Both the position numbers and the translations under genes were made by a program. From Zonotrichia leucophrys gambelii (lineage: Eukaryota > Chordata > Aves > Passeriformes > Passerellidae), in assembly GCF_028769735.1 (NCBI RefSeq), contig NC_088171.1:132697533-132761532 (forward strand): a stretch of DNA of 64,000 nucleotides. Direction: 5' to 3'. Below are positions 50,601-62,960 of the stretch, piece after piece. Each line of letters opens with the position of its first letter. Position 1 is the stretch's first letter. The notes beneath the pieces were generated by a model. It was not told the origin of the DNA. It made no database searches and saw only the letters and a list, made by a program, of their open reading frames with translations.

Positions 50601-53600
50601 GGCGCTGTTTGTGCTTGCAAGGGCTGTTTTCCATCTGCGTGGATCCACGAGGCTGGTCACAGGTACACATGTGGGTGTGTACACATGGTGTGTGTATGCC
50701 TATGGGGAATGCCTGCTCATCCTCACTGCCGGGGGCTATGGAGCTGCAGCAGCCTCCCCTCTGTGCGCTGCTGGGCATGGCAACCCCCAACAGATGGGCC
50801 CTCCTCGGCCAGAGGGTTTCAAACCTGTCTCCTGAACAACTCAGGAATGCTGCTCAGGAATACTGGATTTGCTTCCAGGGTGTAAAGGACAATGGTCTAA
50901 TGGCTACAGATCCGCTTGTATCTCTTCCTCTGAACAGTGCCCTGTTGTAGCCTCAGCTGCTGGATAATCACTCCTCTCTTGGGAACGGCAGGCAGCACTC
51001 AGCAGCTCAGTTCCAATAACACATTCACTCCACAAAACAGAAAACACCACTGCATTGCTTATTCCCTTTGTGATAATACTGATAACACTTCCCAGCTCCA
51101 TACTGTTCCTCCTCCCTTACAGTTTTGCCTCCTGAAAGCTTTTTTGGAAGGAGTTAGTTGGAAGGAGAGGTTGTTGCTGGGTTATCTTTCCTAGGCTAGC
51201 TAACAAGAGTGTCAAATGACTTCCATGCTCCTGACCAATAAGACTTCTCCAGACACAGATATTTCTGCTGTTTCTAAACAGTAACATAGGTTGAAGGAGG
51301 ATGTTATCATAGCAGAGAAATTTGGGGGTGGGTGAGAGGGTGAACATAGAAGCGCATGAATTTTAGGACAGGAGCAGCATATGCAAGGAGTGTTCCACCA
51401 GCTTGATAATAACTCGTCAGCTGGGGCTGATGAGGGGCACGTTTCCTGTGACGTCCTCGACCGGCCCTTCACTGCCTGCCTATCCCCTGATCACATATTC
51501 CTCCCAAGCACACCAAGGATAACTATTTACACATTTGCACTCAATGAATTACAATCTCATTTATCTCTACTTACCTCATGATTCAAGAAATGAATGATGT
51601 GTTAGGGCAGATGTATCAAAACTGATGCCTTTAACTCTTAGGTCCTGCTGTGGCTGGTCCGTGGAGCTTGTTTGGAGGATTGGACTCTCCTCATTTATAA
51701 CATTTCTTACAAAAGAGCCTTAAAAACTACTATTCAAACTGTTTACTGTGTAGAAACTATTTGTTAGGTGGAAAAAACCCCAGGCTTTTTATTGTAATGA
51801 AATTTTTGGAGAAAATAATCCAACTTAGAATTAGATAATACTTAGTTGATAAAAATCTTCTTACAGGCATTTTGCCACACTTTGTTGTTAAATTTCCCCA
51901 CAAATTACTTGTTCCCAGTGTTGTGAAACTCTGTGGTTTACTGTAAACATATTACTGCTAAGAAATGAATACAAAGGTCTTTTTTTAATTCTATTTTTTT
52001 AAGTAGGAGCAGTGCAGCTATTGATCAATTTTGTGACATGAAAAATGGTGATGTCATGACCTGACAGGAACAAAAACTGACCACAGGAGATGGAAGAGGA
52101 GTAGACCCAGACAGGGAAATAACCCACCGGTAATACAGTGTTTAGAAAAAAAGCACAGGGGCAAAAGGTGCAATTAAAAGAATCAGGGAGGCAGGAGGAG
52201 GAGGTTGCTCTAGATTTTGAAATCCTGCACTTGAGAATTGAAACCTCATACACCTCAAATTTCTACTGTCTTTTTCTGTCTTATATGGAACTGTTGAATT
52301 TGCTCTTTGGTTCAGCAGTTTTTTCTGCTGAATATAAAATAATTTGTCTCAGACTAGATAGCAGGGGGCAGAATTTATTTGGTGTAAATGGCTCTCACTT
52401 CATACTTGCTGAGAAGCTACTCCAACACCCTTTGTTCTCTGTATATGAAGCAGAACTGCTGAAACATGTCAACAGTTCAGTGCTTATTGCAGTGCTCTTG
52501 GTTATGCTCTCTTCATCTTCTGCTTTTGCATCATACTGTTTTATACCCTTTTCTTGCAGTTTTGTCAGAGAGGTAGCTACATTTCACTGAGGGTGAATGT
52601 GCAACTTGTAGTCTTTGGGAAAAATAATAAAAAAGCAAACTGACACTTATCTGTAAATGCCTGGAATTAATTCTGGGAAAGAATAATCCTTCAAAGCAGC
52701 AACACTACATGAACGTCAAATTGTCAGACACTCAAAATTTCTTTCTATACTGCCTTGGCATCTGCACTGGTAGTTTTTTTCTTTGCCCTTTCCTTATGTA
52801 CATTAATACCACCACATATAACTGTGAGTTCACTATGGCTGGGTGTAGCAAAAATGTATCTGCATCCCTGCAGGTGGATGTTGAAATACTGTGTTGGGCT
52901 GGTGAAAAGCAATTTTGCTACACAGCAAATATCTAGTTTTACTTAAGTTTTTTATTTTCTTCTCCTCTGCTCTGAAAAACTGTCTTTCTCTCAGACCTCA
53001 GAAAACAGTGCTGGATTCTCTAACACTGAATTGCATTGTTGTAGCTACATTGGTTTCAAAGGGGATCCTCCTGATATACTGTCCTTCAGTGAAAGTAGAG
53101 TTGAGGTCACTGTTCTGAGTGTATTTCATGTTAAGTGTCTCTGGTATAGTATCATAAAGGCAGTTTTCTAATGTCTGTTTCTTCTAAATAATTAATCTAG
53201 AAGTCTGTATGCCCTGGCTCTAGTAATACCACTCTACTTGTGTTTGCCATTATTTATGATTTATGTTAACTTCGTTTTCCAGTCAAATAAAAATCCATAT
53301 TTTGTGTGCACCCAAGCCAGTTGTTTCTGGGAGAATAGGGTCTTTGATAACACTGAGGGGAAAATTTAATTGTACCCCCACCCCCACATCATTTACATAA
53401 CTCAGATTGATGAGATAGGAAGGAAAGTGTTTACAATGCAAGAAGATAGGAATTTGGGGATTTAAATAGGAAGCAAATCGAAATGAGCTGTCTGAGGTAA
53501 TTATGGAACACATACTTCATATATTTTCATTAGATATTGCTATTATACTACACAAGGCAAAGGAGTTTGATTAAACTACAGCTCAGTATATAAATTTATG

Positions 53601-54740
53601 CATAAATTACCCAGAAATCAGTTAGTTCATTATCTTTCAGGAACTCAGCAGGGGACTGAGCAAAAGTTTAGGTCCACTGGGACAAATAATTTGAGCAAGA
53701 ATAAAACCTGTGTTAGGTAGGAAGAAAAAACACAGGCTAGGTCCATGAGATGGAGCATGAGGAGGGGTTAAATTAATGCCTGTGCAAAGGCCAGGCAGGG
53801 AGCCAGCCCAGGGCCGAGGCAGTGTTTGCCCACAGCTCCTGTGAGACCCACTAATGCCTGGAGAAGGGGCACTTCACACTAACGCCTAAAGAAGAGACAG
53901 TTCCCACCCCTTCAGTGCAGGTGACAGCTTTATCCTTTCTATTTGGAAATGGCACTTCAGCTTGGTTTCACCAATGGTTTGCTCATGGAAGGGGCCCCAA
54001 CGAATATCAGGCAGCTAAATTGCTTTCTGATTTAACATCCAGCCTCTAGCATGATAATTTACTTTTTATGTGAAGGAAATATTTTCTCAGATATTCTCGG
54101 CCCTTAGTTTGACATTACACTAATTTTTGAAAACATTGTGTACAGGAATTCAGGAAGGATCACAGCTGAAATCCATTGCCAGGTTACCCTCAGCCTTGAG
54201 CCAACTTTTGACCACTGCATGTTGATGGGAAGGAGCCATGGGATGAAAGTGGTGCTGCCAGGATATCTGTGACAAGCAGTCAGGGTAGGATCTCCACAGA
54301 CCCTTTGAGCAATAAAATCTGGGATAAATATAACCTAGTGTATTTTAAATTAGTTTTATTCTTGAGGCCAGACTCTGCCATTTAAGGAAATGAGTATTCA
54401 CAAGAACATAATATCAGCCATTTGGTGAGAGAAGCTATCACAAAACACTGCATTAACCTTTCATATAATTGTAGTGGGTCTGTGAATTCACTTTAGGTCT
54501 TCTTACAAGGATTTGATTGGTAGAAACTGTGGATCTCACAAATATACATAAGATCTTTTTTCTGCATTTGTTGAAGCAGAATGGACAGAATTCCTCCAGC
54601 TTCTCCTTACATAAAATGGTGCTCGAACACTTCTGTTTCTAATGGGAATACAGGTTTAGTATCCATGTTCAGACTTGTGGTATGATCTCATGGAAATGCC
54701 TCTCAAGGACCTCTCTCTCAAGCCTGTTTATACTTTTCTA
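50601..54740. other. Non-coding sequence, no gene recognised
   Basis: The first part (50601-51000) is still G+C-rich and may belong to the same old retroelement. The 150-codon + frame at 52138-52590 is among the longest in the window but has no domain, no splice context and mixed composition. An imperfect duplication of a CTAA(T/C)GCCT...GAAG unit lies at about 53850-53905. Confidence 0.45.
52358..52371 (+). promoter_or_regulatory. CTCF-like core word
   Basis: ATAGCAGGGGGCAG matches 12 of 14 positions of the CTCF core CCASYAGRKGGCRS, missing the two leading C. A single motif match by eye is weak evidence for occupancy. Confidence 0.25.
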
Positions 54741-54835
54741 CATTAATTTTAAATAATGCAACAAATTATTTTTTTAATAATTTTTTTAAATTTTATTTTT
54801 AAATAAGGTAAGAAATTATTTTTTAGATGTTACAA
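54741..54835. repeat. AT-rich low-complexity patch
   Basis: Almost pure A/T with repeated AAATTATTTTT words, and no other content. Confidence 0.85.
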
Positions 54836-54979
54836 ATACTGTCAAACAGCTTAGCTTTTAACTTATAACTCTGTTTTAGACTCCCCCCCCACCCCTTCCT
54901 ATTCCTGCTGAGAACGCTTCTTCCTTTTAGTCCTTCATCTCTTTAAATTTCTTTGCAATCAATTACATGACACTGATCT

Positions 54980-55330
54980 GTCTATCTCACTCTCTGTCTG
55001 CAGTATATCAGCACCAGCTCCAACTGTAATCCACTCTGCTTTGTTATTGACTGCCTCTCTCCGAGCCTGGTATCATCAAATACCACGGCCTGACAAAACA
55101 GCCTTTTAATAAATAAACACAACAAACCTTGGCCCTAATAATAAAGCTTCTGACTCTCTGATAATCCCATTTCCCATTAAATCACTCTGAAGTTCAATAT
55201 TCTTTCTATAATCCCTGCCAGTAAAATTTATTACACCGAGGACTTTTTGGGGAACTGTGTTACAGAATGGTTCCTTTACCACCATGATCTCCTGTCAGCA
55301 GATGCCATGTGGTAAGCTTGTTAACTCTCT
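54980..55330. promoter_or_regulatory. Possible conserved non-coding element
   Basis: Repeat-free block containing AGCCTGGTATCATCAAATACC, ACAGCCTTTTAATAAATAAA and CCCTAATAATAAAGC, with several further ATTA-type words. Two of its words also occur in the block at 31.2 kb. The texture is that of a distal enhancer. Inference only. Confidence 0.22.
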
Positions 55331-58300
55331 CAGAATTTTAACTGGTATTTCATAGATGTATACATTTTCACACCAGAAGGGACATCTCACTTGACTCTCA
55401 GTATGACCTGAATGACAGTTTCATCCAGCCATTCTTAGGTTGAGTAGATGACTCCTTGTGTTGCAGAGTATCTCTCAGGAAGACTTCTAGCCTTGAATTC
55501 AAGTAGTAAGAGTTGTCCTCAGCCACTGGTCATTTATTCTTGGCAGTTAATTAATATTGCCATAAAAAATATACACTTTTGAGTTTGCTGTTTGAATCTA
55601 GTTTGAGTTTGACTGATGCAGCCTCCAGGCACTGCATCCTGCTATGTGTCTGTGCTCAAGATTAAACAACTTAATGCCCCCAGTAATTTTCTCTTGCAGG
55701 CCATGGAAAGTTCATTTCAGATTCCAAGTAGTCTGCTCCCTCCCTCCCTCCCTTACTTCTTTCCCTTCATTGAATGTTGTCCACTTTTCACAGCATCCTT
55801 GTGTCAGCAATCTAAGCCCTCTCCAATCTTCTATTGTCGCCCGGAAGTGTAGGTGAAGTAAGCAGAAACATCATAACACAGTAATACTCTTGCTCCTACC
55901 AAATACAAAGGTAAATTAATATCCATAACCTTACTTTCTATTTCCCTGTTCACCCATGAATGGGTTTTTTAGGTCTTTTGGCCATGACATCCTGCTGGGA
56001 GGTTTGCAGTCTCCCCCTGCCTTTCCTGAGTCTGTGATGCTTGCTGTAACTGAAACCAGAACTGTCACTATAGCTTTCTCTTGCAAGTTTTCCCCAATAT
56101 TTTCTCCGACAGCACTTTCATCCAATATTATCTTCACCTGATTACTTTTCCCAGTGTTGTTTTGAATAAAAGGAATGGTTTCTTGCTGTCACATCAAATA
56201 CCTTTTTGGAAGTACCGACATTAAATATGATATCTTCTCTTTTATAGATTTTATTCTTCATATTTTAAAGAGCTTTTTAATGCAGCACATTTGCTAATAT
56301 ATCTAAATTTATTTTTTGTTTTTTTTTTTATAAATAGGGCATGGGTCTTTGATATGGGCAAATAATTTAAGCCTTCTGATGTCTTTCATTGACTTGATCT
56401 TAGACATAGCTTTGATTTATCATGGTATATTTTCATCTCATGGAAAATAAGTATCCGATTATTTCTCTAAGACAGATTGTGAATGTAGGAATAAATATTG
56501 TTTTTTACTCTGTCAGTCCCATCAACAATTTATTACACCTCCTATCTCTCATTCCACCTCTTCTTCAGTGTATATGGATTGTGTCTTCCCATTTATCTTA
56601 CATCTCATTCACACCTCTTTCCATTCTTCACCTTGACTTAACTTATAACTTTACTACATCACAAACATTTCTATAATCTTCCTACTCCTCCCCTGTATTG
56701 GTGTTTTATGCCTGGTGCTAACCTTTATCTCATACCTGGTTACTTTTTGTACTTTGTTCATTGCACGGTGTATGAATTGTTACACTCTGAGGTTGCCTGC
56801 TCCAATGGTGCTTAATGCTATGGATTTATTGATGAACCTGCCAATAAGGAATCTCTGACTATCTGCCATTTTTCTTCCCAAGTCTATTTCCCAGCCATTA
56901 ATAATTTTTTTAATCTCAGCAGGCTGATTTCTCCACCCAAGCTGTTCATAGCAAAGTCATGCTTTGCCCTAGTCTTGTTTTATTCCTGGGCTGAAAGAGT
57001 TATTTTGGTCAAGGGGACAAACTTGGCCTGAAACCGTGAATGAAGAAAAGGCATAGTGCTCTTGTCTGATGAACTGTATATCAGGATCAACTTCCCCTTC
57101 TACTGGTAAGGGAAGTACAAGCTCTCCCTGTTGTCCCCTTCCCTGTCAACAGCAAAATCTTTTTGCACATGAGGGGAATGGCAGCAATGCAGTTCTGCTG
57201 CTGGAGGCTCCTGAGGAGGTTAGAAACATTCTTGGGCACCAAAGACACCTTGGAGAGACACACTGTTAAACCCACCATCATCATCAGTGTCTCTGAGTCA
57301 TCATTCTCCTTTTCTCCTTGCTTCTAAGATTCCACACCTTCCCTAAACATCCTAAAACTCAGGAACTGAGACTAAAGGTCTGCTGGAAATACTGAAAAAG
57401 CCCTTCCATTCTGTTGGATGAGGCCTAAATTCCTTTCCAAGTAGCTAAGTGCATCAAGCTTTCCAAAGCAACGCAGCCCTCCCAGTGTGATGCCAGGTAG
57501 CTGCTAGTGTAGGAACAATGCAACTACACCATGCAGTGGAGCTTGCTGTAGGCGCTTCAAACCACTGTTCCTACCAGTGCATCCCCCTGTGACAGATTTT
57601 CTATACTTATTTCTGTCCCTACTTAGCATCAGAATGGGTCTGAGACTTATTTTTTTCAGTGTGAAAACACAACAGGAATGTTATGCTTAGGCTTATGACA
57701 CTGGGGCCCAGCTAGACAATTTACTGGGCAGTTATTCTCACTCCACCTCTTTTTCCTTTCTACACCAGTCTCTACCCATGCACACAGTTCCTGCTGCACT
57801 GTGCATTGCAAAAACCCTATTTGCCATGGTAACTTCTGGGATTTAGATAACCTGAAAAACAATAGGAAGTTCCTTCCACATATGAGATTTCTTTTTTCCT
57901 GTGCTGCTTGTTAATAACAATTTGCAAGTCCGTTTGTAGTTTCTGATTATAATCTGACCTGCCCTGTTCAGATTTTGGGGATTGTTTCATTTTTTTTTTT
58001 TTCTTTAATTTACTTTTCCCTTAAACTTTGTAGGCATGTATATTCATGAAAAGAACAGAGGGGAAAAATCCCAGAAATTACCACAAGAAAAACCCCTGCT
58101 AAAAGCAATAAGTTTGCTGACAGATGGTAGAATCAGTTGAAAATCGAGTACCATATTTACTAAGTCTAACCCATTTAGTAAGCCAGAAAAGTGTTATCTA
58201 ATTCTATCCCCTGTGTGTTTGTGTTTTGGAATAAACAGATGCCTAATGAGGAATGTGTCTACTATGGTTTTTGAAGAACCTGGATGGATCCTGGTTTTGC

Positions 58301-61300
58301 TTCAATACTTGATTTTGACAAAGCTGATAACATTCACTGCAGAACCTATTGTTTTGGCTTTCAAACCCACAGATATTCCAACACTAGCTGACTGACAAAA
58401 ATGTAGTTTCAATGTAGTTTCTGCCAGAACAGGGCAGAAATCAGAAAAAAACAGAAGTGTTAAATGACTTAACCTGCATTTTATATTTCCTGTTCCATCT
58501 ATATAACACCCAAAAATGCAGTGAATGAAAGGGCAAACATGCTGGAATCACTTGCAGGCTTGACAGCTACCGCAATCAATTCCTGTATGTTTTTCACTGG
58601 GTTTTATAAAATAATAGAGATTGGCTTAGAAAGACATATGCTTGTGTACTTTGTGACAGGTCTGGGTGAGAAGCAAAAACCAAATAAACAGAGAAGGGTG
58701 ATCTGAGCAATGAAGGCTTTAGGGAAGATGAGCCTCTCGTGGGCCATGCTGGACCAGCAAGGTTATTGCATGTGCAGAGGGTTCCTCAAAGGCACTGCCC
58801 TAACACTGCCTGGATGTCTTCTAAATTCTCACCCTGAGTAGGAGCAATCAGGAAGTTTACCAAGGAGAAACAGCTATCCATGAAGTCCATAGCAAAAGTT
58901 ACAGAACAAGATTTCTCCCATGCTACATAAGGCTTTTAAAATATGCGCTTTCCAAGTGTGTGTGAAACAGATTAAGAATAGGATCTGTAAAAATAAATAA
59001 ACTTACTTGTTCACGTAGAGCAGAATATTTCAAAGGGTTGTTTAATAGACGCAAGGTCTGTTATTTTCCATTGTATCTAAAAATACAGTGTTCAGTGATA
59101 CATTTCAACAAACTGATATGCATTCCTACTTTTCGAAGTTGCTCAAGAGTCAGCAAAGGCATTTTGCTGAATTTATATCTTATTTTCAATTACATGAAAC
59201 TGATCAGCAGTGAGAGATTTATAAAATATGTTTCTCAAAATACTAATGAGTCAGTTGCTGAAGCGGCAATCTGAATACAAGGATGCACAATCCTATGCCC
59301 AGCGTTTGGTATCTATCTGTTCAGTGAGTGAAAGTAAGCAATTTCTTTTCTCTTTCTATATTCCTCCATCTACTCCTGAGGTGCCCATGGAAATAAGAAT
59401 TTAAACTCACATATGCATTGTTCTAATGTGACTGATTTTCTAATTTCCTTGAATGAATATCTAAGATACAGGTCAAGTCAGCACATCATTGTCTTACTGC
59501 TGCAGGAAATATCAAGTTGCCCATGAAAGGAAAGTGGACACAGGTGGTGGTAATAAAGTGTATTAACACGTGGAGAGGTATGTGATTCTTAAATATTGAC
59601 ATCTAGAACTGCATTACATCTTTTATCTAGGTGGTATCTGAAGATGGTCTTCTCTTTACATTTTAGTGAAAGCAAGTTTTGATGGGGGAACTGAGGGAAT
59701 ATAAAAAATGCCAGCACCATGGGTTTTTTTTCTAAAGGCTTTTCTGTCTCTCAAAGCCAGAACAGACAAAATGATTGTTGGAAAGATTTTACTCTGTCCT
59801 TGTTTTAAAAATACAATATAAGTACAAATTTAGCTTGTTTCTAGTTCTGTGTGAGCGAAGAAGGGAAATGGGAGAAGACTGCATTCTGATTTTCAAGCTT
59901 CAGGTTTTACTTTGCCTTTCTTGGCTCTACTTAGTCGCATTTCCTAGGCATTAAAACAGAGACTCAGGGGCCTCACTAGACATAATGGTATAAAGTTTCC
60001 AGTGCAGTAAGCTGTAACACTCTGTATGCTCTGGAAAGTTTGCATTCAGTCTTTTAATAAGTAAAGACGCAACATAATGCTCCTGATAATTTTCAGCATG
60101 GGCAGATGGTATATGAACAGCCTGGTGGGAGGAGAACCAGCCCAGCTTAGGGTAACAATGTTCGACTAGCTATCAGGGAGGAAACAGACTTCCTCTGCCA
60201 TTGCCCAGTGCCAAGGAGCTTGTTTTATCTCCTGCTCACCACACTGATCATGCTTTGCTTTCTTCTGTTTTATAGGCACTGGCTTTATGCAGAAAGTGCA
60301 GTTCCTTTCTACTGCCAAAATGAAACAGTATTTTAGATTATAACTAGGCTAGAAGTCATTTACAATTAATTTAGCTCCAAAACTCCTGTAGCTGGAAATG
60401 CAGATTACAACAATTTGCTGTAAGATGAAGAAGCCATTCATTGCTGCCATTTGACAGTGAATTTTCTGACCCACGTGCTAAAATTAGGAGAGGCTGTGGC
60501 AGCAACAATGAAGCAGGCCACATTAGCAGGAATAAGGATAGGTTCAGGGTTCAGCACCATTTTTGGAAGCTTTCCTGGCAGGTTGTACCCAAAATAGGTT
60601 TTACCAATTCTGTGTAGTTAATCTGTAATCTGTTAGTGCTGGTCCCTCTGCAAGTGATCTCAGTTGCAGTGGCTGCAGGAAGAGTCACACTGGACACAGA
60701 CAGTGTGTCTGATGGCAAAGCACATTATTTTTGTAAATATACTTCTGAAAATGCTACTTGTCCACTTTCAGTTAGCCCATTCTGCCAAAGAGTAAGCACT
60801 TCCTAATTTTAAGAAGAAAAGTCTGGGAATATATTTTGTCGTTGTTCTTTATTCTCTACATGAATGTGTTAATTGCAGAGGGCAAAGCACTTCTCAGCCT
60901 TGGAGGGCTGTACACAGCCAGAAAAATCCTGCCATGCTCTGCCTCTGGACAGACGCTTCAGCTGAGACTAACAGAGAGATGGTTAATAGGTCAAGGATAT
61001 TGCTAGTGATGGGAGGGAGGATGGATTGAAGATGTGCATTTACTCCTAATTCTGGGTCTTGGGGGCTAGCAGAGATAAGTGTCTTCCATGAGCAATAAGT
61101 TCATTTTAAAGAGGAAATTAAGGAAAAAATGGCATTGCTTTTTCTCTAGACTGTCTCTCTCTTGTGAGGAGGTGACAAAAAAAGATTAAGAAAAAAATTA
61201 TCTCACTCACTGCAACTGTCTTTAAAATGTTTGACTTTTTTTTTTTTTTGCCTTATTTAATTTTCTTGCCTCTGTTATTTTTTTGTGTTTGTGGGTTTTT

Positions 61301-61492
61301 TTTAAATTTATTGCCCCTGAATTCAGATCTACCAAAAATAGCACTAAGCAGTTACTATAAATCTCTGTTCTCTGTCTGCATTGCAGAGTGGACAGGAGTT
61401 TTTCATTTCATACATTATTGACCACGCGATAGAATGGTGATTCCACAAAGTGAGCAGAAGCTTTAAAAAGTTAATGAGGGGGGACATCATAG
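55331..61492. other. Non-coding sequence, no gene recognised
   Basis: Unique DNA. It includes a short CTCC run (55736-55752), a pyrimidine-biased stretch on the + strand (56520-56700), an 11-bp duplication (ATGTAGTTTC words at 58401-58422), and T-runs at 57990-58002 and 61236-61249. Open frames are below 85 codons. Confidence 0.5.
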
Positions 61493-61518
61493 GGTTGTTG
61501 TTGTTCTTGTTGTTGTTA
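61493..61518 (+). repeat. TTG microsatellite
   Basis: Imperfect (TTG)n run with one interruption. The minus-strand N-rich stretch of the overlapping frame is its translation. Confidence 0.85.
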
Positions 61519-62482
61519 CTTTTTAATGCTCTGTAGCATTCAGGACTGGGTAGCTGGGCATGCTGGATGCCATGTGCCACTGCTGTGGTCTTCGTTGTGT
61601 GGCACTGCTGGCAGAGGATGCTCTCCCCTGTGGGCTCTGCCCACTGTGACACCTGCACACACCTCCCTGCGCCTCCCCAGCAGCAGAGAACACCCACACT
61701 GCACACACTGAGCATGGGGAATTGATGCATAACGCCTGAGTATAAATACTAATCTCAGCAAGAAGAAAATGTAATATATTTTTGATTTCCTGAGGTGGTG
61801 AAGCATCTACCTTCCCTGAAGACATCTGGTGAATAAGCTGAGTATGTCCTCTGGCTAACATCTGTAGCAAACTTACCTCAAAGACACAAATACCGCGAGG
61901 GTTCTTGCAGTGGTACCTTTGGATATATTATTTTACATGGAACTGCCATCTGTTTCATAGTGTAGCACATATCTGAGTGCTCCAACAGCAGTTGCAAACA
62001 CCTCTGCCAGGACACTTGGAAGCATATGGGGCCAGGCAGTGTGGTGCTGGGCAATATCATGGGGCTGACGATATGCTGACATTTTCTGGGCTGGATCCTC
62101 TCTTACACTGGAGCTATTTTTATATAGCTCCATGGACTTAGCTGAACAAGCCCATATTTATACAAACATGAGGTCAGGACCTCATCCAAAGATTATTTAA
62201 GGCTTAAACATTTTAACCTACTATGAAAACCACGGAGAAATTCATTCTCATGAGAGTATCTAGTCTTTGTGGAACATTTGGCTCTTTAACTCTCTAAATG
62301 AGAAATACTGAGAGCATAAACTTTTTGTATGCAGTATGACACTCTGGAATTTTAGCTGCAATTTTTTCTATTAAGAAATGCAGACCACAAAAGGACTTTC
62401 ATTTCTCCCAAGTAATAAGAAACTCAGACGCCTCCCAGTTTTATACCTTTAGGTATAAAAAAGTAGGTCAGGCAAACGCCTC
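61519..62482. other. Non-coding sequence with a minus-strand donor-like site
   Basis: 61540-61730 is G+C-rich, with overlapping frames in several phases (up to 128 codons). A near-perfect minus-strand 5' splice site lies at 61871-61880. No gene is recognised. Confidence 0.4.
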
Positions 62483-62960
62483 TTACAAAGGACACAGAGA
62501 GTATTGAGGGGTCATAACATGAAGGTGGGATGAGGGGACCCCCTCACCAACCCCATAGTGCAAACCTGCTTGGGGATCCTGCTGGGAGCAGTTCTGTGGC
62601 TGGGAACAGGAGCCAGGTCTCCCGCTCCCCAGAGGGAGTTTGGCTGTTTGCTTACCCTGGATGGAAAGGGCACAGAAGCTGGGGGAGGAGATGCTCCAGG
62701 AGCCAGAGCTGAGACTCCCCTGCGGCCTGTGGAGAAGACTATGGAGAGGTAGTCCATGGAAGTCTATGGTGGAGCAGATATCCAACCCTGGAGCATCCCA
62801 AGCTGGAGCAGATGGGTGCCCGAAGGAGGATGTAGCCCCATGGAAGCCCACTCTGGAGCAGATTCCCAGTAGGACTTGTTCAGCTGAGAAGGGAAATGAT
62901 ACAGCACCTTTGGTGAGCACCTGGTGCTCAGCCAGGGTCAATGCAGCCAGAAAAGGTTGA
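62483..62960 (+). mobile_element. Avian LTR/ERV-like interspersed repeat
   Basis: A G+C-rich island in AT-rich DNA, built of a recurring 'tggagcaga' word (about 62769, 62803 and 62853) separated by 'tggatgggtgcccgaaggagg'-like and 'ccatggaagccca'-like spacers. This sequence style is one I associate with LTR-type repeats of neoavian birds. The 152-codon minus frame and the 106-codon + frame across it are by-products of its G+C content. The copy is mutated and lacks any viral coding sequence. Orientation and exact family are uncertain. Confidence 0.45.

Noticed and set aside
52138..52590. 150-codon + strand open frame
   Set aside because: No domain, signal or family resemblance, no splice or promoter context, and open frames of this size are expected occasionally in 64 kb on six frames.
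61344..61870. Minus-strand frames of 115 and 128 codons
   Set aside because: They cross a TTG microsatellite and a G+C-rich patch; the asparagine run is the microsatellite translated.
62483..62941. 152-codon minus-strand open frame, longest in the window
   Set aside because: Lies wholly in the G+C-rich LTR-like repeat and is opposed by + strand frames, so its openness is explained by composition.
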